A DNA stretch of 40,463 nt from Bacteroidia bacterium (GCA_025057395.1 JANWXU010000025.1:1-40463), one strand, 5' to 3'. Shown: positions 23,980 through 32,963, counted from the stretch's first letter. Numbers and translations: made by a program. The notes: generated by a model not told the origin, from the letters alone.

Positions 23980-26900
23980 ATGATTAAAGCAGACATTAAA
24001 AAGTTTTATAAAATGAAGGGTATACATGGAATAAGTTTGTACTTGCTTTATTTTTTAGGCGCGTTAGTAAGTATCAAAGCACAAGATAACATAATTGACC
24101 CCAAAGCTAAGACTACTCTTTACAAAAAACCTTTAACCCTTGATTTACGCCCTTTTGTAACAGGGCCGGAGCAAGATTGTGAAAGTGCATTGAGTTTGTG
24201 TAGTTTAGCCTACCGCAATCCGTATTCTTATACCGGATGGGGACGCAGGCAAGAAGTAGTAAATACTTGCTTACTGATGGGTGAAAGAAATTCGGTGTGG
24301 TTTGTCTTCACAGTGCAGCAAGGGGGCACATTCGGTTTTGAAATTCGTCCTGAAAACTTGCTACCCTTTATTGGTGGGGATGACTATGATTTTGCTCTAT
24401 ACGATATCACTAATGCTACTTGCAGTGATATTCCGAGGCTCACGCCTGTTCGTTGCAATTATTCTGCAGATGGGCAAATTACCGGCTTACGCTTCAATAG
24501 TGTTAGCGATATAATACCTATTAGCTATACTGCTACTGACCCCCCTATGATGCCAGGCTTAAATGTACGTGCGGGTCAAAGGTTTGCTTTAATTGTAGAT
24601 AATTATTCGGGTTCTACTTCGGGTTTTCGTCTTACGGCAACGGGTACAGCAGTTGTAGGAAATGTTACTCCGCCCTCATTCACCGGTGCTTTAGATATTA
24701 ATTGCCGCGACCAACTTACTAAGCTTGTAACCGTTAATTTTTCGCATCCAGTACGTTGCTCCTCAGTACAGCCTGAAGATTTTGTAATCTTAGACCCTGA
24801 CGGCAATACAGCGCGTATCACTGATGTATTTTGTATCAGTGGTACAGATTTCGCTTCTTTCATTCGTGTAGCTTTTACTACCCCTACACGTAAAAATGGA
24901 CGCTACCGTTTAGTGCATAGGGGTGATGTACGAGATAATTGTAACAATATTATGCGCAATGGGGAAGAAATAGCATTTAATGTTACTCACGTACCTACTA
25001 TTAGCGCAAATTTTAGTCCATTAGAGTGTAACTCTACGACCCTCTTTCTAACAGCAAGCGCCGAAATTGAAGCGACTTCGCTAAGTTACCTTTGGCAAGG
25101 ACCTAATGGCTTTAGTAGTACTGAAGCTAATCCTAGTATTACCCCCCCTGTTGGGGGTACTTATTCTGTAGTAGCTATTGCAGATGGGTGTACAAGCGCT
25201 ACTGCCGCCGTAAATGTAACTTTTGCGCCTGCCCCTACAGCTGATTTTAATGTTTCTCAAAATAGTGTTTGCGCCAACCAAGAAATAGCTATTTTCTACA
25301 CAGGTACAGCAAGCCCCCAAGCCGACTTTCGCTGGAATTGCAATGGCTGCAATCCTAGTTTACTTTCCGGTTCGGGCCCTTTTTCAGTTTCTTGGGGTTT
25401 ACCGGGCATTAAAACTATTTCCTTAGTTGTAATAGAAAATGGTTGCACTTCAGCAATTGCTAACAAAACAATAAATGTAGCAAGTGCACCGGGAGCTACT
25501 TTCCAAATTCGGCAAGCTGGTTGTGTTAATGAGCAAGTAGAACTTAGCATTATAGAAAGTAACAATGCCATCACTTTTCAATGGAATTGCATGGGCTGTT
25601 CACCACAACCACAAGGTAGGGGGCCTCACTTAGTAAGCTGGAATACCCCAGGTAAAAAAACCATTACACTTACTACAGAAGGAGATGAACGTTGCCCTTT
25701 TGGCGTTAGTACTGAAGAAATTCATATTGTAGCTATTCCAGAGCCCCCCTTGGTAAGAAGCCAAAATTTATGCGCAGGACAAACCATAGCTATTGCTCCT
25801 ACTTTTTCAGGAGCAGAACCTGATAATGTTTTTGTATATACTCAAAGCCAAGGCGGCGCTCCTATTGAATTACTTACCAGTCCATTTTTATTTTCTACCA
25901 CCATCACTACAACCACTACTTATTACTTTGAAAGCGTTAATACCTTAGCAGGTTGCAAAAGTACAGTTCGTACACCGGGTATTTTTACAGTATTTCCTAT
26001 TCCTGAAGTACCACGTATAGAAAATGTTCGGCTCTGTAATGCGGGAGTAGTAGCCTTTACTTTGCAAAGCTTACCGCAAAATGCTAATGAAGTTTGGCTT
26101 TTTGATGCTCCTTCAGGCGGCGAAGTCTTAGATATTGCTACGGCTCAGGGCTCACTTTTATATAACCGTTTTTTAAGTCAGAGTAAACGTTTTTATGTTC
26201 AAAGCTATGCTCATGCTAATGGTTGCGTGAGCCCGCGCATACCTATAGAAGCAACTATACTAACTTCTCCGGGTCCGCCTAATGCATTTATTCCTAAAAG
26301 ATGTGGAGTAGGGGAAATCACTATGGAACTGGTGATGGGTACACCCGCGGGTGAAAAATTCCGTATTTACGATGCCCCTCAGGGAGGGCGGCTTATAAAA
26401 GAACAACCTGCCTTTGAAAATATATTTAAAACTACTATTGCTCAAACTACTACTTTTTATGTAGAAAGTTACCAAGAACTCCAGGGTTGCAATACTAGCA
26501 GCCGTACTGCAGTAGTAGCCGAAATTTTAGATAAACCTAACTTACCCGCCTTTCAAGAAATTAAAATTTGTGAAAATACAGCCGCTACTATTCCTTTTCA
26601 AGTTGTGGGTCCTGGTAGTTACCAGGTGGAACTTTTTGCTGATACTAGTAGCTTACCCATAAGTTCGGGTAGAAGTCCTATTAACTTAGTAACCCCTACT
26701 TTAGCTAGTTCCAGAACCTTTTTTGCTAAAACTTATAATCTAGAAAATGGCTGCACTAGTAATTGGCAGGAGATACAAGTAAAAGTTTCACCTAAGCCTA
26801 TCTTACCTACCCCTACGCCCTTGGGCAGATGTAATCCTGGCTTTGTACACTTTACAGTAGCTACGGGTCAGGCGCTTGTTTCTACCATTCGTTTGTATTC

Positions 26901-28641
26901 TGCTATAGGAACTACTACGCCGCTTGCGGAAGCCAATGTTTCTCCTTTTGCTTTTCGCACGCCCTTACTTACTACCCACACCACTTATTATATACAAGCA
27001 GTATACGAAGGTTGCGTAGGGGAAATATTAGCACTGCCTATTACGGTAGTACCGGTATTACAGCTAGATGTCCAAACTACACCGGCCCTTTTAGGAAATG
27101 ATGGCAAAATTGTAGTTTCCGTAAGTGGCGGTATGCCGCCTTATACCTTCGTTATTGGCTCCATGGTCAATACTACTGGTATATTTAGCAACTTAGCACC
27201 TGGCACCTATACTTTAAGAGTAAATGATTCGGGTAATTGTATTGCTACTCGTAGTATTGTAGTAGATGCCCACTGCCCTCTACCTAATATTCCAGCAATA
27301 AAAGAAAACGAAAAAGGACAATTGATTTTACATTGGGCCCCTTCTTCTAATGCTATAGTTTACCAAGTTACCCTACAAGAAGAAGGGCAAGCTCCTGGAC
27401 CTACCCTTCTTGTAAACGATACTTTCCTAATTTTACGCAGACTTACTCCTGAAACTAAGTACCGAGTAGAAATTAAAGCCGTATGCCGTAATGGAAGGAT
27501 ATCAGCCCCACAATTTGGCGAATTTACTACTCCTCTTTGTAACGCCGTTAATTTTGTATATATGACAGATGTTACAGAAACCACTGCTTTAGTAAATTGG
27601 TCCGAAATGGAGGGTGCTGATAGTTATGAATTTAGTTGGCGTAAGCAAGGAAATTTAGAATGGGAGCCCTTAGAAAATTTAAGACAAAAAAGTCGCTTTT
27701 TGAACCGCCTGCAAAGAAATACTACTTATGAAGTTCAAATTCGAACTCTTTGTAATGAAGGTTCTGTACAAGCAGATATTGTATATAATAGTTTTACTAC
27801 CCTAAAGTGCAATACAATTTCTAATATTTGGCATACACATCTGAATCCTACCACTACCCTAATAGAATGGCAACAAGGAGGAAGTGCTACCCAATACGAG
27901 ATTCGCTATGCTATAAGTGGAACTTCTAATTGGCGACGTGTAGTTACTACGCAGCCACGTATACAGCTTTCTGGACTTTTACCCCAAACTTCTTATGAAG
28001 TACAAATTCTACCTCTCTGCGGAATCGATGCTGCCCAAGAAACTAAATATTCCTTTACTACCCATACTTCTAACCCTGATTGTAGTACACCACTAGGCGT
28101 ACAAACGGCAATAATTGGTCCTCAAGCCTTACAAGTGCTCTGGCAAAATGTACCTAATGCCACCCATTATAGCTTGCGATATAACGCCGAAGGACAACCT
28201 CCTATTATTGTTCCAGCAACAGCTCCTTTTCTACTCGGTAATCTAACGCCGGGTAGAATTTACAATATAAGTGTTAGAGCCTATTGTACAAACAGCATAA
28301 CTTCGGCGTGGAGCTTTCCTGTAGCAGTATTCTTACCTTCTAATGCCCGTTCGATAGAAGCAGCCAACAAAGAAAGCTTATTGATATACCCTAATCCTGC
28401 CCAAAATACCATTCACTTATCGATAAAATTACCCTCTGAAGAAGCCCAAAAAAATCCAGAATTATGGATAAAGATTATAGACGTAAATGGAAAGTCAGTT
28501 TTATATTCCTCTTTAGCTAGTGAAAATACCGAAAACTATACACTAGACATTTCAAGACTTACTCAAGGAATGTACACTATTGCAGTGGGAACAGCTCAGC
28601 AAATTTTATTAACACAAAAGTTACTTATACAACAAAAGTAA
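23980..28641 (+). CDS. Giant T9SS-secreted multidomain surface protein with FN3 repeats
   Basis: A 1553-residue secreted protein. The export signal covers about 12-35 (ISLYLLYFLGALVSIKAQ). ATG 24013 would trim eleven residues and is an alternative start. The N-terminal domain (about 60-227) starts DCESALSLCSLAY and contains NSVWFVFTVQQGG and DDYDFALYD, a jelly-roll-like module common in T9SS cargo. A Big-like domain follows (about 230-337, VNFSHPVRCSSV), then Ig/PKD-like modules with paired NCNGC and NCMGC, five Ig-like repeats of about 88 residues (about 590-1025, several with LFDAPSGG or IYDAPQGG), one SprB-type unit (VVSVSGGMPPYTF), four FN3 domains (about 1100-1465) and a T9SS sorting domain (LLIYPNPAQN onward). 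No enzyme site is visible. A structural or adhesive role is inferred. A strong terminator follows. Confidence 0.88.
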   Translation: MIKADIKKFYKMKGIHGISLYLLYFLGALVSIKAQDNIIDPKAKTTLYKKPLTLDLRPFVTGPEQDCESALSLCSLAYRNPYSYTGWGRRQEVVNTCLLMGERNSVWFVFTVQQGGTFGFEIRPENLLPFIGGDDYDFALYDITNATCSDIPRLTPVRCNYSADGQITGLRFNSVSDIIPISYTATDPPMMPGLNVRAGQRFALIVDNYSGSTSGFRLTATGTAVVGNVTPPSFTGALDINCRDQLTKLVTVNFSHPVRCSSVQPEDFVILDPDGNTARITDVFCISGTDFASFIRVAFTTPTRKNGRYRLVHRGDVRDNCNNIMRNGEEIAFNVTHVPTISANFSPLECNSTTLFLTASAEIEATSLSYLWQGPNGFSSTEANPSITPPVGGTYSVVAIADGCTSATAAVNVTFAPAPTADFNVSQNSVCANQEIAIFYTGTASPQADFRWNCNGCNPSLLSGSGPFSVSWGLPGIKTISLVVIENGCTSAIANKTINVASAPGATFQIRQAGCVNEQVELSIIESNNAITFQWNCMGCSPQPQGRGPHLVSWNTPGKKTITLTTEGDERCPFGVSTEEIHIVAIPEPPLVRSQNLCAGQTIAIAPTFSGAEPDNVFVYTQSQGGAPIELLTSPFLFSTTITTTTTYYFESVNTLAGCKSTVRTPGIFTVFPIPEVPRIENVRLCNAGVVAFTLQSLPQNANEVWLFDAPSGGEVLDIATAQGSLLYNRFLSQSKRFYVQSYAHANGCVSPRIPIEATILTSPGPPNAFIPKRCGVGEITMELVMGTPAGEKFRIYDAPQGGRLIKEQPAFENIFKTTIAQTTTFYVESYQELQGCNTSSRTAVVAEILDKPNLPAFQEIKICENTAATIPFQVVGPGSYQVELFADTSSLPISSGRSPINLVTPTLASSRTFFAKTYNLENGCTSNWQEIQVKVSPKPILPTPTPLGRCNPGFVHFTVATGQALVSTIRLYSAIGTTTPLAEANVSPFAFRTPLLTTHTTYYIQAVYEGCVGEILALPITVVPVLQLDVQTTPALLGNDGKIVVSVSGGMPPYTFVIGSMVNTTGIFSNLAPGTYTLRVNDSGNCIATRSIVVDAHCPLPNIPAIKENEKGQLILHWAPSSNAIVYQVTLQEEGQAPGPTLLVNDTFLILRRLTPETKYRVEIKAVCRNGRISAPQFGEFTTPLCNAVNFVYMTDVTETTALVNWSEMEGADSYEFSWRKQGNLEWEPLENLRQKSRFLNRLQRNTTYEVQIRTLCNEGSVQADIVYNSFTTLKCNTISNIWHTHLNPTTTLIEWQQGGSATQYEIRYAISGTSNWRRVVTTQPRIQLSGLLPQTSYEVQILPLCGIDAAQETKYSFTTHTSNPDCSTPLGVQTAIIGPQALQVLWQNVPNATHYSLRYNAEGQPPIIVPATAPFLLGNLTPGRIYNISVRAYCTNSITSAWSFPVAVFLPSNARSIEAANKESLLIYPNPAQNTIHLSIKLPSEEAQKNPELWIKIIDVNGKSVLYSSLASENTENYTLDISRLTQGMYTIAVGTAQQILLTQKLLIQQK

Positions 28642-28664
28642 CCCCTAGTACTAATCCTTAGTTA

Positions 28665-28695
28665 AAAAAATCCGCCTCTAAAAGGCGGATTTTTT
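28665..28695. terminator. Strong hairpin terminator with flanking A and T runs
   Basis: TCCGCCT pairs with AGGCGGA around a 5-nt loop, extended by six A-T pairs. The stem ends in a T run, 24 bp after the stop of the T9SS cargo gene. Confidence 0.92.
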
Positions 28696-28712
28696 GTTTA
28701 TATGAAAATTTT

Positions 28713-28720
28713 TATATTTG
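28713..28720 (+). promoter_or_regulatory. Bacteroidota -7 promoter element (TATATTTG)
   Basis: Exact TAnnTTTG match, with 35 nt between it and the ATG at 28756. A TTTG at 28693-28696 is a possible -33 box at 16 bp, slightly short. An upstream in-frame ATG at 28702 would lie in front of this box, which argues against that start. Confidence 0.55.
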
Positions 28721-28733
28721 CAATTTTGTTGCA
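28719..28733. repeat. Inverted repeat TGCAA-TTTTG-TTGCA overlapping the promoter
   Basis: Perfect 5-bp arms around a 5-bp spacer overlap the end of the -7 element and the expected start of transcription. A further TTGCAA lies at 28746-28751. The position fits a repressor site for the lipoprotein gene. Confidence 0.35.
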
Positions 28734-28755
28734 TTTGAAACAAAGTTGCAAGTAT

Positions 28756-29592
28756 ATGAAAAAACTAGAATTGATTATTGTTTCTCTGAGCTTACTTTTG
28801 GCTATCTGGAGTTGCAAGAAAGACGAAGATAAGCCTAAGCCGGTAGTAGACAACACGCGACCAATAATTAGTAATGTAACTACAGGAAAAGCAGATAATA
28901 CTTTTCAAGTAGGACAAACAATTCAACTAAGAGCTCGCCTTTCTGATGATACAGAACTAGGGCAGTACAAAGTAGAAATACACGAAAATTTCGATGGGCA
29001 CAGCCATGGCAAAACAAGTAGTACCACGCCTTTTGAATATAAAAAAATAGTTAATATTTCGGGCAAGGCACATGATTTGGTGCAGGATATTAAAATACCT
29101 GAGAATGCAGCTAGCGGCCCTTATCACTTATTAATTTATTGCCTAGATAAACAAGGAAATGAGGCAGAGTTTGTGTTAATTGACTTGAATATCACTAATA
29201 GTTCGCAGCCGGTAATCAATATTACTCGGATAAATGGCAAAGACGCAAGCAAGGAAGTACATTTACACGAAATAGGTAGCGATACAGTTTCTTTGCAGCC
29301 CGAAGGTGATATTACAGATAGTGACGGATTAGCAAAAGTAAAAATTAAAGTAGTGGAAGCTAAGCATAGTCACGGCAAGAATAGTGAAGACCACGTATGG
29401 GAATGGGAGCAGGAAAATAATTTAAGCAATCGTTTAGATATAACGGCTCTTTTTAGAAACAACCCTATTCGCTTTCGTTTAACGAAAGATGGCAAGCCAG
29501 CTAACGAAAATCATTATGATCTTATGTTTATAGCTAAAGATAAACTCGGGAATTATTCTATGCAAGTAGTAGAAATACATGCAGAAAAATGA
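28756..29592 (+). CDS. DUF4625-type lipoprotein with HSHGK motifs
   Basis: A 278-residue lipoprotein. The signal peptide ends in a lipobox, LLLAIWSC, with the lipidated Cys at 20. The residues after it, KKDED, resemble the acidic surface-export signal described for Bacteroidota lipoproteins, so it probably faces outward. Two beta-sandwich domains follow (about 30-145 and 150-278), of the DUF4625 type. Each holds a histidine cluster: HENFDGHSHGK (about 80) in the first, and KHSHGKNSEDH (about 215) plus HLHE in the second. The function of DUF4625 is not known to me. Metal binding is suggested by the histidines but unproven. The start at 28756 is chosen from the lipobox distance and the promoter position. 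It has its own promoter and terminator. Confidence 0.78.
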   Translation: MKKLELIIVSLSLLLAIWSCKKDEDKPKPVVDNTRPIISNVTTGKADNTFQVGQTIQLRARLSDDTELGQYKVEIHENFDGHSHGKTSSTTPFEYKKIVNISGKAHDLVQDIKIPENAASGPYHLLIYCLDKQGNEAEFVLIDLNITNSSQPVINITRINGKDASKEVHLHEIGSDTVSLQPEGDITDSDGLAKVKIKVVEAKHSHGKNSEDHVWEWEQENNLSNRLDITALFRNNPIRFRLTKDGKPANENHYDLMFIAKDKLGNYSMQVVEIHAEK

Positions 29593-29630
29593 ATAAAAAA
29601 TGAAAATAGAAAGGTCTTTTAGAAGAATTC

Positions 29631-29668
29631 AAAATAAAGAGCTGGGGAAACTTCCGGCTCTTTATTTT
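29631..29668. terminator. Hairpin terminator after the DUF4625 gene
   Basis: AAAATAAAGAGC pairs with GCTCTTTATTTT. The stem extends inward by a G-U and two G-C pairs around an 8-nt loop and ends in a run of T. It lies 38 bp after the stop codon. Confidence 0.88.
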
Positions 29669-29800
29669 TTTAGTAAATTTCCTAGGCAAGCTAGAGCAAA
29701 AAATAATCAACAAAGCATTAGACAAAAAGTAAATTGTTTTGGCTTAAAAATTGAAATGTATTATTTTTAATGCCTTGTAGAACGAATCATTATGTTTTTT

Positions 29801-30124
29801 ATGGCAGAAGACACACCAAGACCCAACGAATTTAATGTAGAAATTACCGAAGAAATTGCCGATGGTATCTATTCTAATATGGTAATAATATCTCATTCGA
29901 ATGCAGAGTTTATTTTTGATTTTATCCGCATTGTGCCAGGGATTGCAAAAGCCAAAGTGAAGTCTCGAGTGATCATGACGCCCCAACATGCCAAGCGCCT
30001 ACTTTTGACAATGCAGGATAACTTACAAAAGTATGAGGCTACCTTTGGAACTATCGAACTCAAAGACAATATAGATACAGGAGCTGGCCCTTTTGGTTTT
30101 GGGCCGCCGGCAGGAATGGCTTAA
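29801..30124 (+). CDS. DUF3467 family protein
   Basis: A 107-residue soluble protein of the DUF3467 family. Its sequence shows NVEITEEIADGIYSNMVIISHSNAEFIFDF and RVIMTPQHAKRLLLTMQDNLQKYE, the two conserved blocks of the family, and a Gly/Pro-rich tail. The biochemical role is unknown. From memory, Bacteroidota homologs usually sit next to rpoC, so the location here is unusual. The ATG at 29801 gives the start MAEDTP. An in-frame ATG three codons upstream (29792) is equally possible. The OmpA-type gene follows 13 nt after the stop, so the two are likely cotranscribed. Confidence 0.8.
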   Translation: MAEDTPRPNEFNVEITEEIADGIYSNMVIISHSNAEFIFDFIRIVPGIAKAKVKSRVIMTPQHAKRLLLTMQDNLQKYEATFGTIELKDNIDTGAGPFGFGPPAGMA

Positions 30125-30137
30125 TTCATTTGTAAAC

Positions 30138-31016
30138 ATGAAGCAAATTTTTCTTTCTGTAGCATTACTTTTTGCCCTTCAACTAGTAATAACTTCTTGT
30201 AAGATAGAAAATAATAAGAAGTACAAGGCTATGAAAGAAGGGCTGGAAAAGCGTTTAGCTAACTGCCAGGAGGAAGTTCGTGCATTAAAGGCAGAAAATA
30301 AAAGTCTTAAAGACGATACCGCCAGCCTAGGACAAAAATTACGAGAGTGGATCCAAAAGTACCGAGATTTGGAGCGACGGTACCAAGACCAAACTAAAAA
30401 GTTGGCAGATGTAGAGGATAATTATAAAAAACTAAAATCTCAAAGTACTCAAGAGGTACAAGACCTTATTCGCAAACTAGAAAAATTACAGCAAAACTTA
30501 CAAGATGTACAAAGTAAATTAGCAGCCCGCGACTCAGCTCTTAAGGCTTTAAAAGAGCGAATTCGACAAGCTCTTCTGGGCTTTGAAGGAAGCGGCCTTA
30601 CTGTAACCGAAAGAAATGGTAAAATTTACGTCTCACTTTCTAATCAACTTCTATTTGAAAGTGGACGATATGACTTGAACAAAAGAGGGAAGGAAGCAAT
30701 TACGCAACTATGTAATGTTTTAGTCCAACAACCCGATATTCAGATTCAAGTAGAGGGCCATACAGACTCGGAGCCTTTCAAAAGTGGTGTGCTAGTTGAT
30801 AATTGGGACCTTAGTGTTAAACGTTCTACGGAAGTAGTACGTTTTATGGTGGAGCATGGCAAAGTAGCTCCCCAGCGCTTAACAGCTAGCGGACATGGAG
30901 AATTTATGCCTATAGCCAGCAACGAAACCAGTGAGGGAAGAGCTCAAAATCGAAGAACAGAAATTATTCTTGTACCTAATTTGGAAGACGTATTCAAAAT
31001 ACTGGAGCAAGACTAG
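30138..31016 (+). CDS. OmpA-family lipoprotein with long coiled coil
   Basis: A 292-residue protein anchoring to peptidoglycan. The signal peptide ends in the lipobox LQLVITSC with Cys21 lipidated. A highly charged heptad-like region (about 25-138) is a predicted coiled coil. The C-terminal OmpA-like domain (about 165-285) shows LLFESGRYDLNKRGKEAI, then VEGHTDSEP, WDLSVKRSTEVVRFM and GHGEFMPIASN, ending NRRTEI, which together form the peptidoglycan-binding pocket. The residues after the lipidated Cys (KIENN) are less acidic than in the DUF4625 lipoprotein, which fits a periplasm-facing anchor. The ATG at 30138 is chosen because it starts the signal peptide. The gene lies between DUF3467 and an unknown exported helical protein. 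Confidence 0.88.
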   Translation: MKQIFLSVALLFALQLVITSCKIENNKKYKAMKEGLEKRLANCQEEVRALKAENKSLKDDTASLGQKLREWIQKYRDLERRYQDQTKKLADVEDNYKKLKSQSTQEVQDLIRKLEKLQQNLQDVQSKLAARDSALKALKERIRQALLGFEGSGLTVTERNGKIYVSLSNQLLFESGRYDLNKRGKEAITQLCNVLVQQPDIQIQVEGHTDSEPFKSGVLVDNWDLSVKRSTEVVRFMVEHGKVAPQRLTASGHGEFMPIASNETSEGRAQNRRTEIILVPNLEDVFKILEQD

Positions 31017-31055
31017 ATATCATTAGGTGCCATCAGCCCAATGGGATAGAAAGAA

Positions 31056-31583
31056 ATGAAAAGAATTTTTTTCTCTTCCTTTGTCTTTTGTCTATTCTGC
31101 TTATTATCTCTAAGTCTCTGTATTGCCCAAACCGAGGATGAAAATCCTAGTAGCTTTAAAGGCAAACAAAAAGAAATGCTTGCTTTAATTGAAAAACAAA
31201 AGCCACGCTTAGCAGAAATGACACAAAAGGTAGAGGCTTATCATAAAAGAGTCCTTCAGTTTGATGAGTTACTTAAAATTCCTAAAAATGTAAAAATTTA
31301 TCGCGATTCGGCTCAAAAAGCTCTAGTAAATATTCGAAAAAGTAATGATGCTGTTCTTAGAGAATTACACGCACTCTATTTTGAATGGTTTCCTTATACC
31401 AGGCACCTAAGTTCCGTGTATACACGCTATGGAGAAATGAAAGCTAAAAATATTACGGAAGAGTCGTTAACCGCCTTTTTAATAGCTCATCGAGAAATCA
31501 TTGCTAGCATTGAACATATATCCAAAAAAATAAAAGATATTTATAACGATTGTGACTTTTTGTTAAATGCCAAGTTAGAGTAG
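31056..31583 (+). CDS. Unknown exported helical protein
   Basis: A 175-residue protein I do not recognise. The signal peptide is clear (FFSSFVFCLFCLLSLSLCIAQ, cleavage after about residue 25). The mature part is almost wholly helical and charged, with KQKEMLALIEKQKPRLAEMT and later helices, and no conserved catalytic pattern. A periplasmic helical bundle is the simplest reading. It begins 39 nt after the OmpA-type gene and ends in a hairpin terminator, so it probably belongs to the same transcript, and its product could contact the OmpA-type protein. That link is inference from position only. Confidence 0.6.
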   Translation: MKRIFFSSFVFCLFCLLSLSLCIAQTEDENPSSFKGKQKEMLALIEKQKPRLAEMTQKVEAYHKRVLQFDELLKIPKNVKIYRDSAQKALVNIRKSNDAVLRELHALYFEWFPYTRHLSSVYTRYGEMKAKNITEESLTAFLIAHREIIASIEHISKKIKDIYNDCDFLLNAKLE

Positions 31584-31618
31584 GGTACGTATTTTATTTC
31601 TCTTATCTCTCTCGTTGT

Positions 31619-31640
31619 AACCTGGCGCAAAAGCCAGGTT
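31619..31640 (+). terminator. Hairpin terminator with T tail
   Basis: AACCTGGC pairs with GCCAGGTT around a 6-nt loop, and TTTTATT follows. It closes the DUF3467-OmpA-helical protein unit. Confidence 0.9.
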
Positions 31641-31703
31641 TTTTATTAGCAATATCTTTTTTAGTATTTAATATTTTCAAATTTTAATTAAATAAAAAAT
31701 AAT

Positions 31704-32042
31704 ATGATAATCTCTAAACTAAGAATTCTTTACTACTGGCTACAGCTTATAGCGTTACTGCTAATCTTAAGCGCAGAAAATAGTAAACTCTGTGCTACAG
31801 AGCCCGAGTTAAAAGTTTTACACCTAGGCTACGAAGGCGAAGTGCTTATTATTCGCTACTCTATACCTTACGATGGTATGGTAGAAATAAAAATATTGAA
31901 CCATGAAAAAAAAATCATTTGGCGTAACCAATTTAATAAAACCAAGGGTGAGTATGGAATTCGCATTCCTAGAAAAGAGCTAGAGGGGGCAAAAATTTAT
32001 GAAATTACCTATAAGGGACGTGTAAAACGCGGGAAAATATAA
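31704..32042 (+). CDS. Small exported beta-rich protein of unknown function
   Basis: A 112-residue protein. Residues about 1-31 are hydrophobic and end LSAENSKLCATE, a probable signal peptide with a Cys close to the cleavage site but no convincing lipobox. The mature part is beta-rich, with VLIIRYSIPYDGMVEIKILN and KGEYGIRIPRKEL, ending YEITYKGRVKRGKI. The strand pattern (a two-residue turn, then a Leu-Pro-like phrase before a tyrosine strand) recalls FlgD-type or T9SS sorting-domain Ig-like folds, but I cannot assign a family. It begins the operon with yicC (9 nt gap). Confidence 0.55.
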   Translation: MIISKLRILYYWLQLIALLLILSAENSKLCATEPELKVLHLGYEGEVLIIRYSIPYDGMVEIKILNHEKKIIWRNQFNKTKGEYGIRIPRKELEGAKIYEITYKGRVKRGKI

Positions 32043-32051
32043 AGTAAAGAT

Positions 32052-32930
32052 ATGTTAGAATCTATGACTGGCTTTGGTACAGCCACTTTTACAGAAAAAA
32101 ATTATACTATTACTGTTCAAATTAAGTCTTTAAATAGTAAAACCCTGGAATTTCATTTCAAGCTTCCTCCTTATTATTTTCAACAAGAAATAGCTCTAAA
32201 AAATCTTATTACACAGAAGATACAAAGAGGAAAGATTTATTACATTTTAAGTGTACATAAAAACATTCTACTAGAAAAAGAAAAAAATTATTTTAACCAT
32301 GCTTTACTAAAAAAATATTATAATGAGCTACTAGAACTACAAAGGGAAATGGAAATTACTTCTCCGATACCCCTTACAACTTTATTACACTTACCACAGG
32401 TAATAGCGGAGCCAGAGATGGAAGTAAGCGAAGAAGAATGGCAACTGGTACTGCAAGCTACCGAGCAAGCTCTGGCAAACCTATTAGCAGAACGCCTTAA
32501 AGAAGGCAATATGCTTTACCACGATATTGTTTTGCAAATACGCAAAGTTGAAACTTGCTTAGCAAAAATGAGCCAGTATGAGGGGGCGAGAATAGCAAAC
32601 ATCAAACTTAAATTACAACAAGCCCTTGCTGAAATTAAAAACTCCGTTTCATATTCAGAAGAAAGGCTAGAGCAAGAGCTTATTTACTACCTCGAAAAGT
32701 TAGATATCAACGAAGAAAAAATTCGTATTCAGTCTCATTTACATAATTTTTATCAAACTTTAGAAGAGCCCCAAAGCCAAGGAAGGAAGCTAAACTTTAT
32801 TATGCAAGAACTTTGGCGCGAAGCAAATACTTTAGGCGTCAAAGCAAATGAAGTTAATATACAAGCTCTGGTAGTAGAAATAAAAGATGCTGTTGAAAAA
32901 ATAAAAGAACAATTAATGAACGTAGTATAA
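32052..32930 (+). CDS. yicC: YicC/YloC family endoribonuclease
   Basis: A 292-residue protein of the YicC family, single-strand endoribonucleases implicated in RNA turnover. The start MLESMTGFG is the family hallmark, followed by VQIKSLNSKTLEFHFKLP. The C-terminal domain carries DINEEKIRIQSHLHNF and a near-C-terminal KLNFIMQELWREANTLGVKAN, the conserved block of this family. The full length is normal. It sits just upstream of gmk and nadD, a gene order common in Bacteroidota. The stop at 32930 is followed by 69 bp that hold a promoter-like element for gmk. Confidence 0.92.
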   Translation: MLESMTGFGTATFTEKNYTITVQIKSLNSKTLEFHFKLPPYYFQQEIALKNLITQKIQRGKIYYILSVHKNILLEKEKNYFNHALLKKYYNELLELQREMEITSPIPLTTLLHLPQVIAEPEMEVSEEEWQLVLQATEQALANLLAERLKEGNMLYHDIVLQIRKVETCLAKMSQYEGARIANIKLKLQQALAEIKNSVSYSEERLEQELIYYLEKLDINEEKIRIQSHLHNFYQTLEEPQSQGRKLNFIMQELWREANTLGVKANEVNIQALVVEIKDAVEKIKEQLMNVV

Positions 32931-32955
32931 CAACTAAAAGCAACAAACAATTCTG

Positions 32956-32963
32956 TATATTTG
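32956..32963 (+). promoter_or_regulatory. Internal -7 promoter element (TATATTTG) before gmk
   Basis: Exact TAnnTTTG match, with 36 nt between it and the GTG at 33000. It overlaps an in-frame TTG at 32961 that could be mistaken for the gmk start. No good -33 box is visible. Confidence 0.45.

Noticed and set aside
28702-28755. Upstream in-frame ATG extending the DUF4625 lipoprotein by 18 residues
   Set aside because: It lies upstream of the TATATTTG box, and the extension would put a hydrophobic stretch and a Cys ahead of the normal lipoprotein signal.
29600-29770. A 56-codon open frame after the DUF4625 gene
   Set aside because: It reads straight through the terminator hairpin at 29631-29668 and shows no family pattern.
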